From Betaproteobacteria bacterium (lineage in GTDB: Bacteria; Pseudomonadota; Gammaproteobacteria; Burkholderiales; SG8-41): a stretch of DNA of 47,181 nt. Location: assembly GCA_029863175.1 (NCBI GenBank), contig JAOTVX010000030.1, positions 1 through 47,181 of the forward strand, read 5' to 3'. The notes under the pieces were generated by a model that was given only the letters and a program-made list of their open reading frames with translations, did no database searches and was not told the DNA's origin. Both the position numbers and the translations under genes were made by a program. The first letter of the stretch is position 1. Each line of letters begins with the position of its first letter. This document shows positions 36,383 through 44,832 of this stretch, piece after piece.

Positions 36383-36609
36383 ATGGGCACTCCAAGGGTT
36401 TCGTACGCTGTTCCTTTCACACGGCTCGTTACGGCCCGGGGCCTTCTCGCCCGGGACCCTTTTGTCGTCGTGGACGTCGGAGCAAGCGGCGGCATAGAGC
36501 AGCACTGGCGGGTCTTCGAGCCGCATCTGCACGGGTTCGGCGATCGCTGCGCACCGTTCTGTCGCGAGCCAAGCGACGGTTCATCGACTATCTGATTCGT
36601 CGCGCGTAG
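36383..36609 (+). pseudogene. Internally deleted paralogue of the FkbM-like methyltransferase
   Basis: The start, MGTPRVSYAVPFTRLVTARG, continuing to DVGASGGIEQHWRVFEPHLHGFG, is a clear second copy of the N terminus of the preceding gene. After FGF/G at about 36540 the sequence jumps, with a frame change, to a C-terminal tail: in the other frame it reads RSLRTVLSRAKRRFIDYLIRRA then TAG, resembling the RSLASRVKRRLLGG ending of the intact gene. Roughly 300 codons are missing between. Both ends are kept, the middle is lost. Confidence 0.78.
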
Positions 36610-36617
36610 CGATCAGC

Positions 36618-37943
36618 TTATAGGGACTTGGCAGCCAGCTCTTGATCGGTCGCCGCCGATGCGTCGGGAAGATCGCTAACAGCGCGGCCGGGCCGCCCGC
36701 CGCCAGCCGGGCGGATGATCTGGTCCGGCAAATCTATGTCGCCGTAACCCCAGTTCTCGGCGTTATACATGGGAACTGCTCCCTTGCGCCGCGTGACTTC
36801 CATCTCGCGAATGATCGGCATCACGTCCCGCATCCAATCAAGGCAGGGTATTCCCTTGGCCTCCAGGCGGGCAAACAGCTTGTCAGCCGCCTCCGGGGTA
36901 TAGCCCGAGCCAGCATCGTGATCAATGTGGTAGATCGCGGGACGCCTGCCCATGTAGATCTCGCGTATCCCATGAAAGTAAGCCTGATGAAGCAGCATGG
37001 AATCAATGTGGAACGAATACATCGCCCATTCGGGATAACCGCGGAGCTTGAACCAGTCATCTCGGGAAAGCAGGGTGAAATCGCCGCAAGCGTTCGTGAA
37101 GAGCCAAGGATCGATGATGCGGTGCCTGATCCCGCCCCAAATGCGCTGCCAAAGCCGGGCACTGCCGCCAGCGAGTCGAGCAATAAACCTCCCGGCCTTG
37201 CGCACGAAGCCGCCGTGCTGCACTCCCCCCTCAAACTGCATGTTCTGCCGGAAATGCGTGAGCTCCCGAAACACGTTCGCCCAAGCATCACGCTGGAAAA
37301 TTCTCCTCGGCAGCCAAAAGGTCAGGTAGCGCATTCTGGGGTCCATATGGGCCTTGATCCGGATCAGAGGATTCCAGCGGCCACCCTCGCGGAGGTAGGT
37401 GAACCCATTTGCATGGATTCGGAATGCATCGCGCCGGCAGAACTCCAGGATCTCTTCGAACACAGGTGTTTGCGGCACCGCGGCCGGAACATCGTAACGG
37501 TCCGCCCTGTACACGCGGCCAGTCTTTAACCTTTCTCGCATGTAACTGACCGACTCATCCGAGAAGAGGATGTCGATGTTGGTCGCCAGCACGAACTTGC
37601 CGCGCGCTCTGCGTATGCCGACGTTTTTCGCGATCATCTGGAAGAGCGGCAACTGGTCGGCGTGTTCGAGCCGGGCGTGAAGCTCGCGCGGCACCGTGAT
37701 GATCCGGATTTCGCACGGCCCGGTGTCCTCGGGCCAGCGCAAGGCTTCGGCCAACGGCGGCCGGTCGGCGGGCGGGTTCCACTCGACCATGATGAGCTCC
37801 GCTGACAGGTTGTGCCTACGACACTGCTCCACGAAACCGTCGACGAAATGCTGCATGCGCTGGGTGAGACTACCGCCATGGTTATCATTGCGGGACGTCG
37901 CAACGAGACTCAGGTGGAAATTGGCTTTTGACGTTGGATCCAT
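36618..37943 (-). CDS. Glycosyltransferase-like protein (GT-A fold)
   Basis: 441 residues from the ATG at 37943; a GTG at 37949 adds two. FHLSLVATSRNDNHGG begins a GT-A-like domain. RARGKFVLATNIDILFSDE carries a DxD-type metal site (Asp-Ile-Leu context) near residue 125, and NACGDFTLLSRDDWFKLRGYPEW resembles the C-terminal galactosyltransferase-like block. The tail of about 60 residues is low in motif content. Donor and acceptor are unknown. It is convergent with the methyltransferase remnant. Confidence 0.75.
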   Translation of the reverse strand: MDPTSKANFHLSLVATSRNDNHGGSLTQRMQHFVDGFVEQCRRHNLSAELIMVEWNPPADRPPLAEALRWPEDTGPCEIRIITVPRELHARLEHADQLPLFQMIAKNVGIRRARGKFVLATNIDILFSDESVSYMRERLKTGRVYRADRYDVPAAVPQTPVFEEILEFCRRDAFRIHANGFTYLREGGRWNPLIRIKAHMDPRMRYLTFWLPRRIFQRDAWANVFRELTHFRQNMQFEGGVQHGGFVRKAGRFIARLAGGSARLWQRIWGGIRHRIIDPWLFTNACGDFTLLSRDDWFKLRGYPEWAMYSFHIDSMLLHQAYFHGIREIYMGRRPAIYHIDHDAGSGYTPEAADKLFARLEAKGIPCLDWMRDVMPIIREMEVTRRKGAVPMYNAENWGYGDIDLPDQIIRPAGGGRPGRAVSDLPDASAATDQELAAKSL

Positions 37944-38156
37944 GGGCACGCTTGTTCAGGGGTACCTGTGATGCAATACTCCAGCGCAGAACGCTGCGCG
38001 ATCGTCGCAATCGCGTCTGATCGGAGTCAAGGTGGGCGCAAAGATAGAAATTGATCTCATTCTAAGAGTAAAGGCTTGCCTGGGCAACGCGCCGAGCCGG
38101 CTTGCGAGTTCGTACTGGCGACGTGGGCATACAGCGACAATGTAGAACAGCTCTCA

Positions 38157-39002
38157 ATGGGCGATTCCCAACCTCTCGTAAGCATCGTCATCGCGGTGCT
38201 GAACGGCGTCGCGACCTTGCCGCGGGGCATCGACAGCGTTGCGTCCCAGACTTATGCACGAAAGGAGCTGCTCGTTATCGATGGCGGGTCAACCGATGGC
38301 ACGCTCGATGTTATCCGCTCACGGTCGGCGGATATCGCCTACTGGGAATCCGGGCCCGACCGGAGCCTTTACCACGCGTTCAACAAAGCACTGGCGCATG
38401 CCAAGGGCGACTGGATCTACTTCCTGGGCTCGGACGATTACCTTTGGAACAGTCGTGTTCTGGAGTCGATAGCGGGGTCACTCGCGCAAGCGTACCCGCC
38501 GGCGCGAATCGTCTATAGCAGGGCTGCATTCGTCGCCGACAATGGCGAAATCCTCGAGATCCTGGGCTATCCATGGGAGTCATTCAGAAACCGCTTCCTG
38601 CAAGGCAGCATGATCCCGCACCAGGCGGTGTTTCACCACAGGAGCCTCTTCGAGGCGCATGGACCCTTCGACGACTCGTTCAAGGTCGGTGGTGACTACG
38701 AGATGCTGCTGCGAGAACTCAAGCAAGCGGACCCGCTTTTCGTCCCGGGCGTCATCGTCGCTGGTTACCAGTTCGGGGGGGGCAGTAGCACGCCCGAGAA
38801 TTCTCTCAAGGTGTTACGAGCGATACGGGTCGCGCATCTGCGGCACGGAATTCGATTCCCGGGCCTCTTGTGGCTCCTCACATGTGCGAGGGTCTACGCG
38901 CGCCTCTTCTTGTGGCACATCCTGGGGGAACGACTCGCGAAAAAGGTCATCGACGGGGCGCGAGTGCTGGTTGGCAAGAAACCCTTCTGGACCCGGGTTT
39001 AG
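38157..39002 (+). CDS. Family 2 glycosyltransferase
   Basis: 281 residues from the ATG at 38157. PLVSIVIAVLNGVATLPRGIDSV opens a GT2 domain, with LLVIDGGSTDGTLDVI and GDWIYFLGSDDYLW (DD metal site) near residues 95-108. The C-terminal half is basic and may be membrane-associated (RFPGLLWLLTCARVYARLFLWHIL). It transfers a sugar onto the lipid-linked glycan at the inner face of the membrane; specificity is unknown. Its end overlaps the convergent Wzt gene by four bases. The 207-base gap before it is empty. Confidence 0.88.
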   Translation: MGDSQPLVSIVIAVLNGVATLPRGIDSVASQTYARKELLVIDGGSTDGTLDVIRSRSADIAYWESGPDRSLYHAFNKALAHAKGDWIYFLGSDDYLWNSRVLESIAGSLAQAYPPARIVYSRAAFVADNGEILEILGYPWESFRNRFLQGSMIPHQAVFHHRSLFEAHGPFDDSFKVGGDYEMLLRELKQADPLFVPGVIVAGYQFGGGSSTPENSLKVLRAIRVAHLRHGIRFPGLLWLLTCARVYARLFLWHILGERLAKKVIDGARVLVGKKPFWTRV

Positions 39003-39781
39003 CCGATGGGCTCATTTCGCGCCAGCGAAGCGAGTTCTTGTGTGGCTGCGGCCGCCACCGCCCTCGGGGTAATCGATTCTTGTTCCACGATTCGACCGTG
39101 TTCCATGCGGAAGATCCTGTTGCAAACGGCTTCTATGAGTTTGGGTGAATGCGAGGCCATCACCATGATTGAGGTGCGCTTCACCAGGTCGTGCAACCGC
39201 AGCGATGCCTTCTCCGAAAATGTCGCATCCCCGACGCTTAGCCATTCGTCCATCAGCAGTATCTCGGGCGCGACCGCCGTGGACGTGGCGAACGCAAGGC
39301 GCAGCTGCATGCCCGTGGAATACGTCCGAACCGGCATGTCGAGATAGTCGCCCAGTTCGGTGAATTCGGCGATCTCCGGCATCCGGGCCTTGATATCCCG
39401 GGGCCGGAGCCCCAGCATGATTCCGCGGAGCAGAATATTCTCATAACCGGTCGCTTCAGGATCGATCCCGAAGTGAAAATCGAGCAGCGTTGCAACCCGC
39501 CCGCGAACCTCGAGACGCCCCTCCATCGGCTCGTAAATGCCGGAGAGCGTGCGCAGCAAGCTCGTCTTCCCGGCACCGTTATGTCCGACCAGGCCGACGC
39601 GGTCCCCTTCCTGGATGTCGAACGAGACGTGATCCAGCGCGCGCACCACCACACGGTTGCCCGCATCGCGCGCAATCTTCCCTCCCGTCGCCGCGTGCAA
39701 CACCGCCTGCTTGAAAGACAAATGGGCCAGTTGATAAATCGGGAACTCGATGACGAGGTCCTGAGCTCTAATGTAAGCCAT
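38999..39781 (-). CDS. wzt: Polysaccharide ABC transporter ATPase (Wzt-like)
   Basis: 260 residues. Walker A GHNGAGKT at 66-73, the family-typical signature variant YSTGMQLRLAFA, Walker B EILLMDEWLSVGDA and the switch His in ASHS. The N-terminal stretch with the YQLAHLSFKQ segment is typical of Wzt/KpsT-like subunits. It lacks the C-terminal carbohydrate-binding domain of O9a-type Wzt, so chain recognition by that route is not expected. It works with the permease 10 bases upstream. Confidence 0.92.
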   Translation of the reverse strand: MAYIRAQDLVIEFPIYQLAHLSFKQAVLHAATGGKIARDAGNRVVVRALDHVSFDIQEGDRVGLVGHNGAGKTSLLRTLSGIYEPMEGRLEVRGRVATLLDFHFGIDPEATGYENILLRGIMLGLRPRDIKARMPEIAEFTELGDYLDMPVRTYSTGMQLRLAFATSTAVAPEILLMDEWLSVGDATFSEKASLRLHDLVKRTSIMVMASHSPKLIEAVCNRIFRMEHGRIVEQESITPRAVAAAATQELASLARNEPIG

Positions 39782-39791
39782 CGTCAGTGCA

Positions 39792-40622
39792 TTACAACCA
39801 ATAGGGCACGCGCGGGCGGTACCGCGCGAAAAACAGCAAGGTCAGCGGTGCGCCCACCAAGAATAGTGCGTAGAGGAACAGCAGCGAATCCATATAGGAA
39901 GCAGTACCGATGATTGGCCCCCTTATGGCCTCGATCGCATGGAAGAACGGATTTGCTTTGACCAGCGCGATCCTGTTGCCCAAAAGCTCCGGGTACCAAA
40001 GGATCGGCGTCAGGAAAAAGGCGATCTGCACCAGGCTGGCCACGATCGGCGGGACGTCGCGAAACCGGGTGCACAGGACCCCGATCAATAAGCCCACCCA
40101 TATGCAGTTCAGGATCAACCCGACCAGCCCCACGACAGACAGCAGCGCCCCAGCCAACGAAACGTTCAAGAAGAACAACGTTACAACGACGATGATCACG
40201 GCGTTGTGGGCGAAGATCAGCACGTTGCGCCAGAGCATGCGGCAGACGTGCGTCATCAACGGCAATCGAATCTGCTTGATCATCTTGTCAGATTTCGTGA
40301 AGACGGTGCAGCTCTCATTGATAACCGTCGCGATGAACTGCCAGACGATGAGTCCGATCGCCAGATAGGGCATGTAGCGCGCGATATCCTGATTGAAAAG
40401 CTTTGCGTAAAGAATCCCCATCGTGCCAACCATGATGGCGCTACTGATGGTCAACCAGAAGGGGCCCAGGACCGAGCGCCGATAGCGTTGGCGGATGTCG
40501 TGCCATCCCAGGAGCGCCCACAGATGGGTCGTGGCAAGACCGCCGGCTACGTCCTCCACCGCGTGTCGTACGGCTCGGGATTCCGCTAATCCGTTGTAAA
40601 CTCTTGCTTGCGCGTCGAGCAT
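39792..40622 (-). CDS. wzm: Polysaccharide ABC transporter permease (Wzm-like)
   Basis: 276 residues with about six membrane helices of the ABC-2 type. WALLGWHDIRQRYRRSVLGPFWLTI is the family's cytoplasmic start before helix 1, and PILWYPELLGNRIALVKANPFFHAIEAIRGPI is the conserved periplasmic-side block. Exports undecaprenyl-linked O-antigen or capsule across the inner membrane with Wzt. The presence of this pair indicates ABC-transporter-dependent polysaccharide export. Confidence 0.93.
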   Translation of the reverse strand: MLDAQARVYNGLAESRAVRHAVEDVAGGLATTHLWALLGWHDIRQRYRRSVLGPFWLTISSAIMVGTMGILYAKLFNQDIARYMPYLAIGLIVWQFIATVINESCTVFTKSDKMIKQIRLPLMTHVCRMLWRNVLIFAHNAVIIVVVTLFFLNVSLAGALLSVVGLVGLILNCIWVGLLIGVLCTRFRDVPPIVASLVQIAFFLTPILWYPELLGNRIALVKANPFFHAIEAIRGPIIGTASYMDSLLFLYALFLVGAPLTLLFFARYRPRVPYWL

Positions 40623-40839
40623 GTCTTTACGGAACTTCCGGGATCCGCTCGTGCATCAACGCACGCACGCCAAACTGACGGATTTGCAAGCATCAGGTTG
40701 CAAACCGGATGGTAGCGGAGCCGATTCCGGCGAAACACCCGGTGTTTTCGCGTGCATGAAAGGCGCCCTCTCGGGTAATCTGGGCCGAACGGGCTTCCAA
40801 GACTTGCGGATGGTAACCTTCTCGCACCTCATGCTGCAA

Positions 40840-41073
40840 CTTCGCCTCATAACACGCTATCTCGAGATCCAGTACGGTTGGATGAAAGAGCACCCGGATG
40901 TCGCCCTGATCGGGCATCGGATCGTGCAGATCGATGAGAGTGCCGCGCCGCCACCGTTGCCGGACGACTGCCGTGCCGATCGCATTTCCCGTTGGGGGCC
41001 GCGCCTCTCCAAGCGTTTCGAGACGTCATCGGTCATGATGCACCCTTTCCCATACGCATCCAGCCATGTCTAG
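40840..41073 (+). pseudogene. Glycosyltransferase family 2 fragment
   Basis: In frame, RYLEIQYGWMKEHPDVALIGHR and FETSSVMM resemble the middle of GT2 proteins, the stretch after the DxD site, but no N-terminal nucleotide-binding part or C-terminal half is present. The frame upstream to 40621 has no family signal and its start overlaps the divergent wzm start. It ends at the TAG inside the next gene's first codons. Confidence 0.5.
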
Positions 41074-42082
41074 ACCAAAAGCACTTATTACAGGCATCTC
41101 CGGCATGGTTGGCTCGCATCTCGCCGACTACTTGCTTGAGTGCACGGATTGGGACGTCTATGGCACGTGCCGCTGGCGGAGCGCGCTCGATAATGTGAAG
41201 CACCTGCTCGACCGTGTTAACCGGCGCGACCGGGTGTTCTTCCAGTACGGCGACCTGCGCGACTACATCTCGATCCAGGATACGGTCGAGCAGGTCAATC
41301 CCGATTATGTCTTTCACCTCGCCGCGCAAAGCTACCCCAAGACGAGCTTCACCTCGCCGCTTGACACGTTCGACACCAACATCCAGGGCACCGAGCGGCT
41401 TCTGGAAGCATTGCGGCGCTGCCCCGGAATCGATCCCGTGATCCATGTTTGCTCCTCCTCGGAGGTCTACGGGCGCGTTCCGAAGGAGAAAGTCCCGATC
41501 GACGAGGAATGCACGTTCCATCCCGCTTCGCCGTACGCGATCTCGAAGGTTGGCACCGATCTCGTCGGCCGCTTCCATGCCGAAGCTTACGGACAGAAGG
41601 TCATGACCACCCGCATGTTCACGCACACCGGTCCGCGGCGTGGAGACGTTTTCGCCGAATCCACGTTCGCGAAGCAGATTGCCATGATCGAGCGTGAGAT
41701 GATCCCGCCGGTGATCAAGGTCGGCAATCTAGATTCGCTGCGCACCTGGTCCGACGTGCGCGATGCTGTGCGCGCCTACCACATGCTGGTGACCGTCAAG
41801 CCCACGCCCGGTGAGTATTACAACATCGGCGGCGCGTACTCCTGCACGGTCGGCGACATGCTGAAGCACCTGATGTCGCTTTCCACCCGCAAGGACATCC
41901 GGATCGAGACCGACCCGGAGCGGCTGCGCCCCATCGACGCCGACCTCCAGGTTCCAGACACGTCGAAGTTTACCAAGCACACGGGCTGGAAGCCGGAAAT
42001 TCCCTTCGAGCAGAGCATGCGGGACCTCCTCGATTACTGGCGCCGCCAAGTACGGTCGGGAGAGGTCTTCCTCATCCGTTGA
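41066..42082 (+). CDS. GDP-mannose 4,6-dehydratase-like SDR protein
   Basis: 338 residues. ALITGISGMVGSHLADYL binds NAD(P). VYGTCRWRSALDNVKHL resembles the RxxxR phosphate loop region of GDP-mannose dehydratases. The catalytic SSSEVYG and Tyr-x3-Lys in YAISKVGTDLV are intact, and TGPRRGDVF follows. GDP-mannose 4,6-dehydratase is the best guess, with a 4-keto-6-deoxy sugar as product; a related GDP-4-keto-6-deoxymannose reductase is possible. The start overlaps the glycosyltransferase fragment by eight bases. Confidence 0.82.
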   Translation: MSRPKALITGISGMVGSHLADYLLECTDWDVYGTCRWRSALDNVKHLLDRVNRRDRVFFQYGDLRDYISIQDTVEQVNPDYVFHLAAQSYPKTSFTSPLDTFDTNIQGTERLLEALRRCPGIDPVIHVCSSSEVYGRVPKEKVPIDEECTFHPASPYAISKVGTDLVGRFHAEAYGQKVMTTRMFTHTGPRRGDVFAESTFAKQIAMIEREMIPPVIKVGNLDSLRTWSDVRDAVRAYHMLVTVKPTPGEYYNIGGAYSCTVGDMLKHLMSLSTRKDIRIETDPERLRPIDADLQVPDTSKFTKHTGWKPEIPFEQSMRDLLDYWRRQVRSGEVFLIR

Positions 42083-42083
42083 C

Positions 42084-42326
42084 ATGAAAATCGCCAACCC
42101 CGTTTCCTATCCGCCGCGCGGCGACTGGGACCGGCGCTTGAGCTCGGTGGCCTGCCCCGATCTGTCTCCGGTCACGACACTGCACGAGAACGAGAACGTG
42201 CATTGTGTGTCGATTGACGAGGCGATCAGCCTCGTGGTAAACGGCGGGCTTTACCTCGCGCTGCCGCTTGCAGTGATAGCAAGCTATTTGTTCGCGCGCT
42301 CGCCCAAATCGCCGCCAAGAACGTGA
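42084..42326 (+). CDS. Small protein of unknown function with one membrane segment
   Basis: 80 residues. The ATG is one base after the preceding stop. The N-terminal half is polar (YPPRGDWDRRLSS), and a hydrophobic stretch at about residues 53-69 (GGLYLALPLAVIASYLF) is followed by a basic Pro-rich tail. No family is recognised. Given the deletions nearby it may be a fused remnant and not an intact gene. Confidence 0.35.
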   Translation: MKIANPVSYPPRGDWDRRLSSVACPDLSPVTTLHENENVHCVSIDEAISLVVNGGLYLALPLAVIASYLFARSPKSPPRT

Positions 42327-42409
42327 CCAGGAATAAGCGGCAGTCGTCTCCAGGTAAATCCACTAACCCGGCGCCCAAGCCCTCATCGGAAGGCGCGGAA
42401 GACTACTTC

Positions 42410-43279
42410 TCAGCGGCGGTTGATGCCGGAAGAAACGACTTGACGAATGCCGGCCGGATCGAGACCGATCCGACGTCGAATATCGTGGACCGTGCCGTAC
42501 CAGACGCAAAACTCGTCGGGCAGGCCATGATAGGAGGTGTGCAACCCCCCCACTTCGTTGATAGCTTCGCGCAATCCATACCCGTCGTGGACCACGAGGA
42601 ACTGCGTGCGCCGGAAACGCGTTACGAGTTCAGTGTCAATCGGCTTGATCGTCGGAAAATACAGCAGATTGACCGGCAGGTCCTTGCAGGCTTCCAGCAC
42701 GTTCCCGAGGAGCGGGCCAGCCGTTACTACCGTCAACTCCGCGCCCGAATCCTTCATGACGACGCCTTTGCCGAAGTTCACCTCGAGATCGATGCTATGC
42801 GGATAATCCGACAGCTTGAAGTAAGTCGGTCGGCCGTTGTTGTACTGGCTGCGCAGGAGAGTGTCGAGCTCCTTTCGCGAGCCCGGCTGGATGACCTCCA
42901 TCCCCGGGAGCAAGCGCAGAATCGCCAGGTCGGTGTAGCAATGGTGGGTAGCGCCATCCCATGCGTAGTCAAACGAAGCCCCGCACGACAGGATGTTCCC
43001 GCCGAACGCGTTGTAACACATATCAAGTTTGATCTGCTCGAGGCTGCGCTCGGTGATGAATGGCGCGATCGTATGAACAAACGGATGAAAGCCCTGGGCG
43101 CCAAGTCCCGCAGCCACGCTTATCAGGGCGTTTTCGCAGACGCCCATGTTGTAGAAACGCGTGGGGTACTTTTCCTGAAACCCGCTGAATAGATAATGAC
43201 TGATGTCACCGAGTATGACGACCACCCGCTCATCACGGGCGGCAAGATCGGTGACGGTGTCCTTGAACTGCCGCCTCAT
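42410..43279 (-). CDS. Transketolase-like C-terminal subunit
   Basis: 289 residues, covering the pyrimidine-binding and C-terminal domains of transketolase. The TPP-activating Glu49 is in YNMGVCENALISVAAGLG, and FVHTIAPFITERSLEQIK and LPGMEVIQPGSRKEL follow the family. It needs the N-terminal subunit encoded next to it (four-base overlap, ATGA). Placement among nucleotide-sugar genes points to transfer of a two-carbon ketol unit in making an unusual sugar instead of pentose phosphate metabolism; this is an inference. Confidence 0.85.
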   Translation of the reverse strand: MRRQFKDTVTDLAARDERVVVILGDISHYLFSGFQEKYPTRFYNMGVCENALISVAAGLGAQGFHPFVHTIAPFITERSLEQIKLDMCYNAFGGNILSCGASFDYAWDGATHHCYTDLAILRLLPGMEVIQPGSRKELDTLLRSQYNNGRPTYFKLSDYPHSIDLEVNFGKGVVMKDSGAELTVVTAGPLLGNVLEACKDLPVNLLYFPTIKPIDTELVTRFRRTQFLVVHDGYGLREAINEVGGLHTSYHGLPDEFCVWYGTVHDIRRRIGLDPAGIRQVVSSGINRR

Positions 43280-44064
43280 GCTCCCGAACTCCTGCGGTCC
43301 AGCTCGCGCAGAAGCGCCTCGAGCTGAACATCGTCGGGTGACTTACGATGCCATTCGAACATATTCTGCTCGAGCGTCTCGCACCCATAGCCTTTCATGG
43401 TGTTTCCAACCACCACCTTGACCGCATCCCTTTTTTCACCGAGTGCCGCTTTCATTGCGGACACGTCGTGTCCGTCCACATCGAATACCTCGCAACCAAA
43501 TGCGCGCAAACGCTCCGCTGGGTTCGAGATCTGCAGCGAGCGCACCTGCGATTTGTTGAAGTCGAAGAGGATCGTCAGATTACTGAGATCGAGGTTGATA
43601 GCCACCATGATGGCTTCCCAAGTGCTGCCCTCGTTGGCTTCTCCGTCGCCCACCAGCGTATAGACGCGCCGCCCGTTTTCCTGAAGCTTGAACGCCAGGG
43701 ACATTCCTACCGCGACGCCTATACCGTGGCCCAACGAGCCGGTCGATACCTCTACGCCGGGGACTTTCCGCCGGTCTGGATGGCAACCGTATTTGGACAT
43801 GTATGCCCCGAACGTCTTCACTTCCTCGACTGGAAAGTACCCGGCGCGCGCCAGCACGCAGTAGAACCCGAGGGCAGCATGTCCCTTGCTCAAGATGAAG
43901 ATGTCGCGCTCGGTCCACGCGGGCCGAGCGGGATCATGCCTCATGCTGTCGTAGGTGGCATAAAGCATCTCGACCACTGAAAAGCTCGTCGGGATGTGGC
44001 CGTGACCGCTGGTGCGGGAAGCAAGAAGGATGTCGCGCCTGATCTGCTTGCAGGTGGGGTGCAT
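43276..44064 (-). CDS. Transketolase-like N-terminal subunit
   Basis: 262 residues, the TPP diphosphate-binding domain. The signature begins GDGEANEGSTWEA at 139-151 and ends near FDFN170 with metal ligands. SRTSGHGHIPTSFSVVEMLYA and GSLGHGIGVAVGMSLAFK are conserved. With the adjacent C-terminal subunit it forms one complete split transketolase. It lies nine bases after the TylF-like methyltransferase gene, in the same minus-strand operon. Confidence 0.88.
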   Translation of the reverse strand: MHPTCKQIRRDILLASRTSGHGHIPTSFSVVEMLYATYDSMRHDPARPAWTERDIFILSKGHAALGFYCVLARAGYFPVEEVKTFGAYMSKYGCHPDRRKVPGVEVSTGSLGHGIGVAVGMSLAFKLQENGRRVYTLVGDGEANEGSTWEAIMVAINLDLSNLTILFDFNKSQVRSLQISNPAERLRAFGCEVFDVDGHDVSAMKAALGEKRDAVKVVVGNTMKGYGCETLEQNMFEWHRKSPDDVQLEALLRELDRRSSGA

Positions 44065-44073
44065 CCAGAGAAC

Positions 44074-44832
44074 CTATTCCACTTCCAGGTACGAAATGCG
44101 CGCCGTCATCGGCATTCTCTGGACGCGAACGTTGTTGAGCCCCAGCACTTCGGCGAGCGCAAGGGTTTCTCCTGGAAAAATATCATCGCACAGCTCATCG
44201 AATACCAGCACGCTCCCCTTCATCAGATGGGGTTTGATCGCCTGCAACGCCGCCTTAGTGGGCTTGTAGATGTCGAAGTCAAAGATGGCGAGTGAAACTA
44301 TGGTCTCCGGGTGGCGGTGAAGATAATCCGGGATCGTCTGCATGGCGTCGCCCTTGACGAGCTCGAACTTCTTCAGGTGCGGGATTGGATTGAGTCCATC
44401 GCCGAGGCTCAACTGCCGCTCCAGGTACGCGTCGTAGCCCTTGCTCACCGAGAACGACCCATCGACACACTCGCAGCGCTCGCCGTCCTCCGGCCCCATG
44501 CCGCGGAAGCCTGCGAAGGTGTCGAAGCCGATGATCTTGCGATGGCGATTGAACGGCTCGAAGAGCCCGCGCAAGGCCGATAGCACCGCCAGGCTCTGGC
44601 CCCAGCGGACTCCGAATTCCATGATTACGCCGTGAGTGCTCAGAATCTTGCGATAGATCTCGTAGAAGAAAAGCACGCGAGACAATGACTTCGATGTGAA
44701 ATACAGCCCCAGATTGGGCAGCAGCTCGTCGGCCGGCAAAGGGCTCTCACGGAAATGACTGTAGAGAGCCGCGAGAATATCTTTCTCGCTCTGGCTCGAC
44801 AGCACAATTGCGTCATGTTTTACGGTCTTCAT
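44074..44832 (-). CDS. TylF/macrocin-type O-methyltransferase
   Basis: 252 residues from the ATG at 44832, which overlaps the preceding stop (ATGA); a GTG at 44841 is less likely. VIMEFGVRWGQSLAVLSAL is motif I of the TylF-like family, followed by IIGFDTFAGFRGMGPEDGER and the acidic metal-binding stretch SLAIFDFDIYKPTKAAL and VFDELCDD. Family members methylate hydroxyls of deoxysugars with Mg2+. Here it would methylate the sugar assembled by the operon. Confidence 0.83.
   Translation of the reverse strand: MKTVKHDAIVLSSQSEKDILAALYSHFRESPLPADELLPNLGLYFTSKSLSRVLFFYEIYRKILSTHGVIMEFGVRWGQSLAVLSALRGLFEPFNRHRKIIGFDTFAGFRGMGPEDGERCECVDGSFSVSKGYDAYLERQLSLGDGLNPIPHLKKFELVKGDAMQTIPDYLHRHPETIVSLAIFDFDIYKPTKAALQAIKPHLMKGSVLVFDELCDDIFPGETLALAEVLGLNNVRVQRMPMTARISYLEVE

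Noticed and set aside
40621..40839. N-terminal part of a full glycosyltransferase gene before 40840
   Set aside because: No glycosyltransferase motif is found in any frame there, and the start overlaps the divergent wzm ATG, so only the 40840-41073 fragment is kept.
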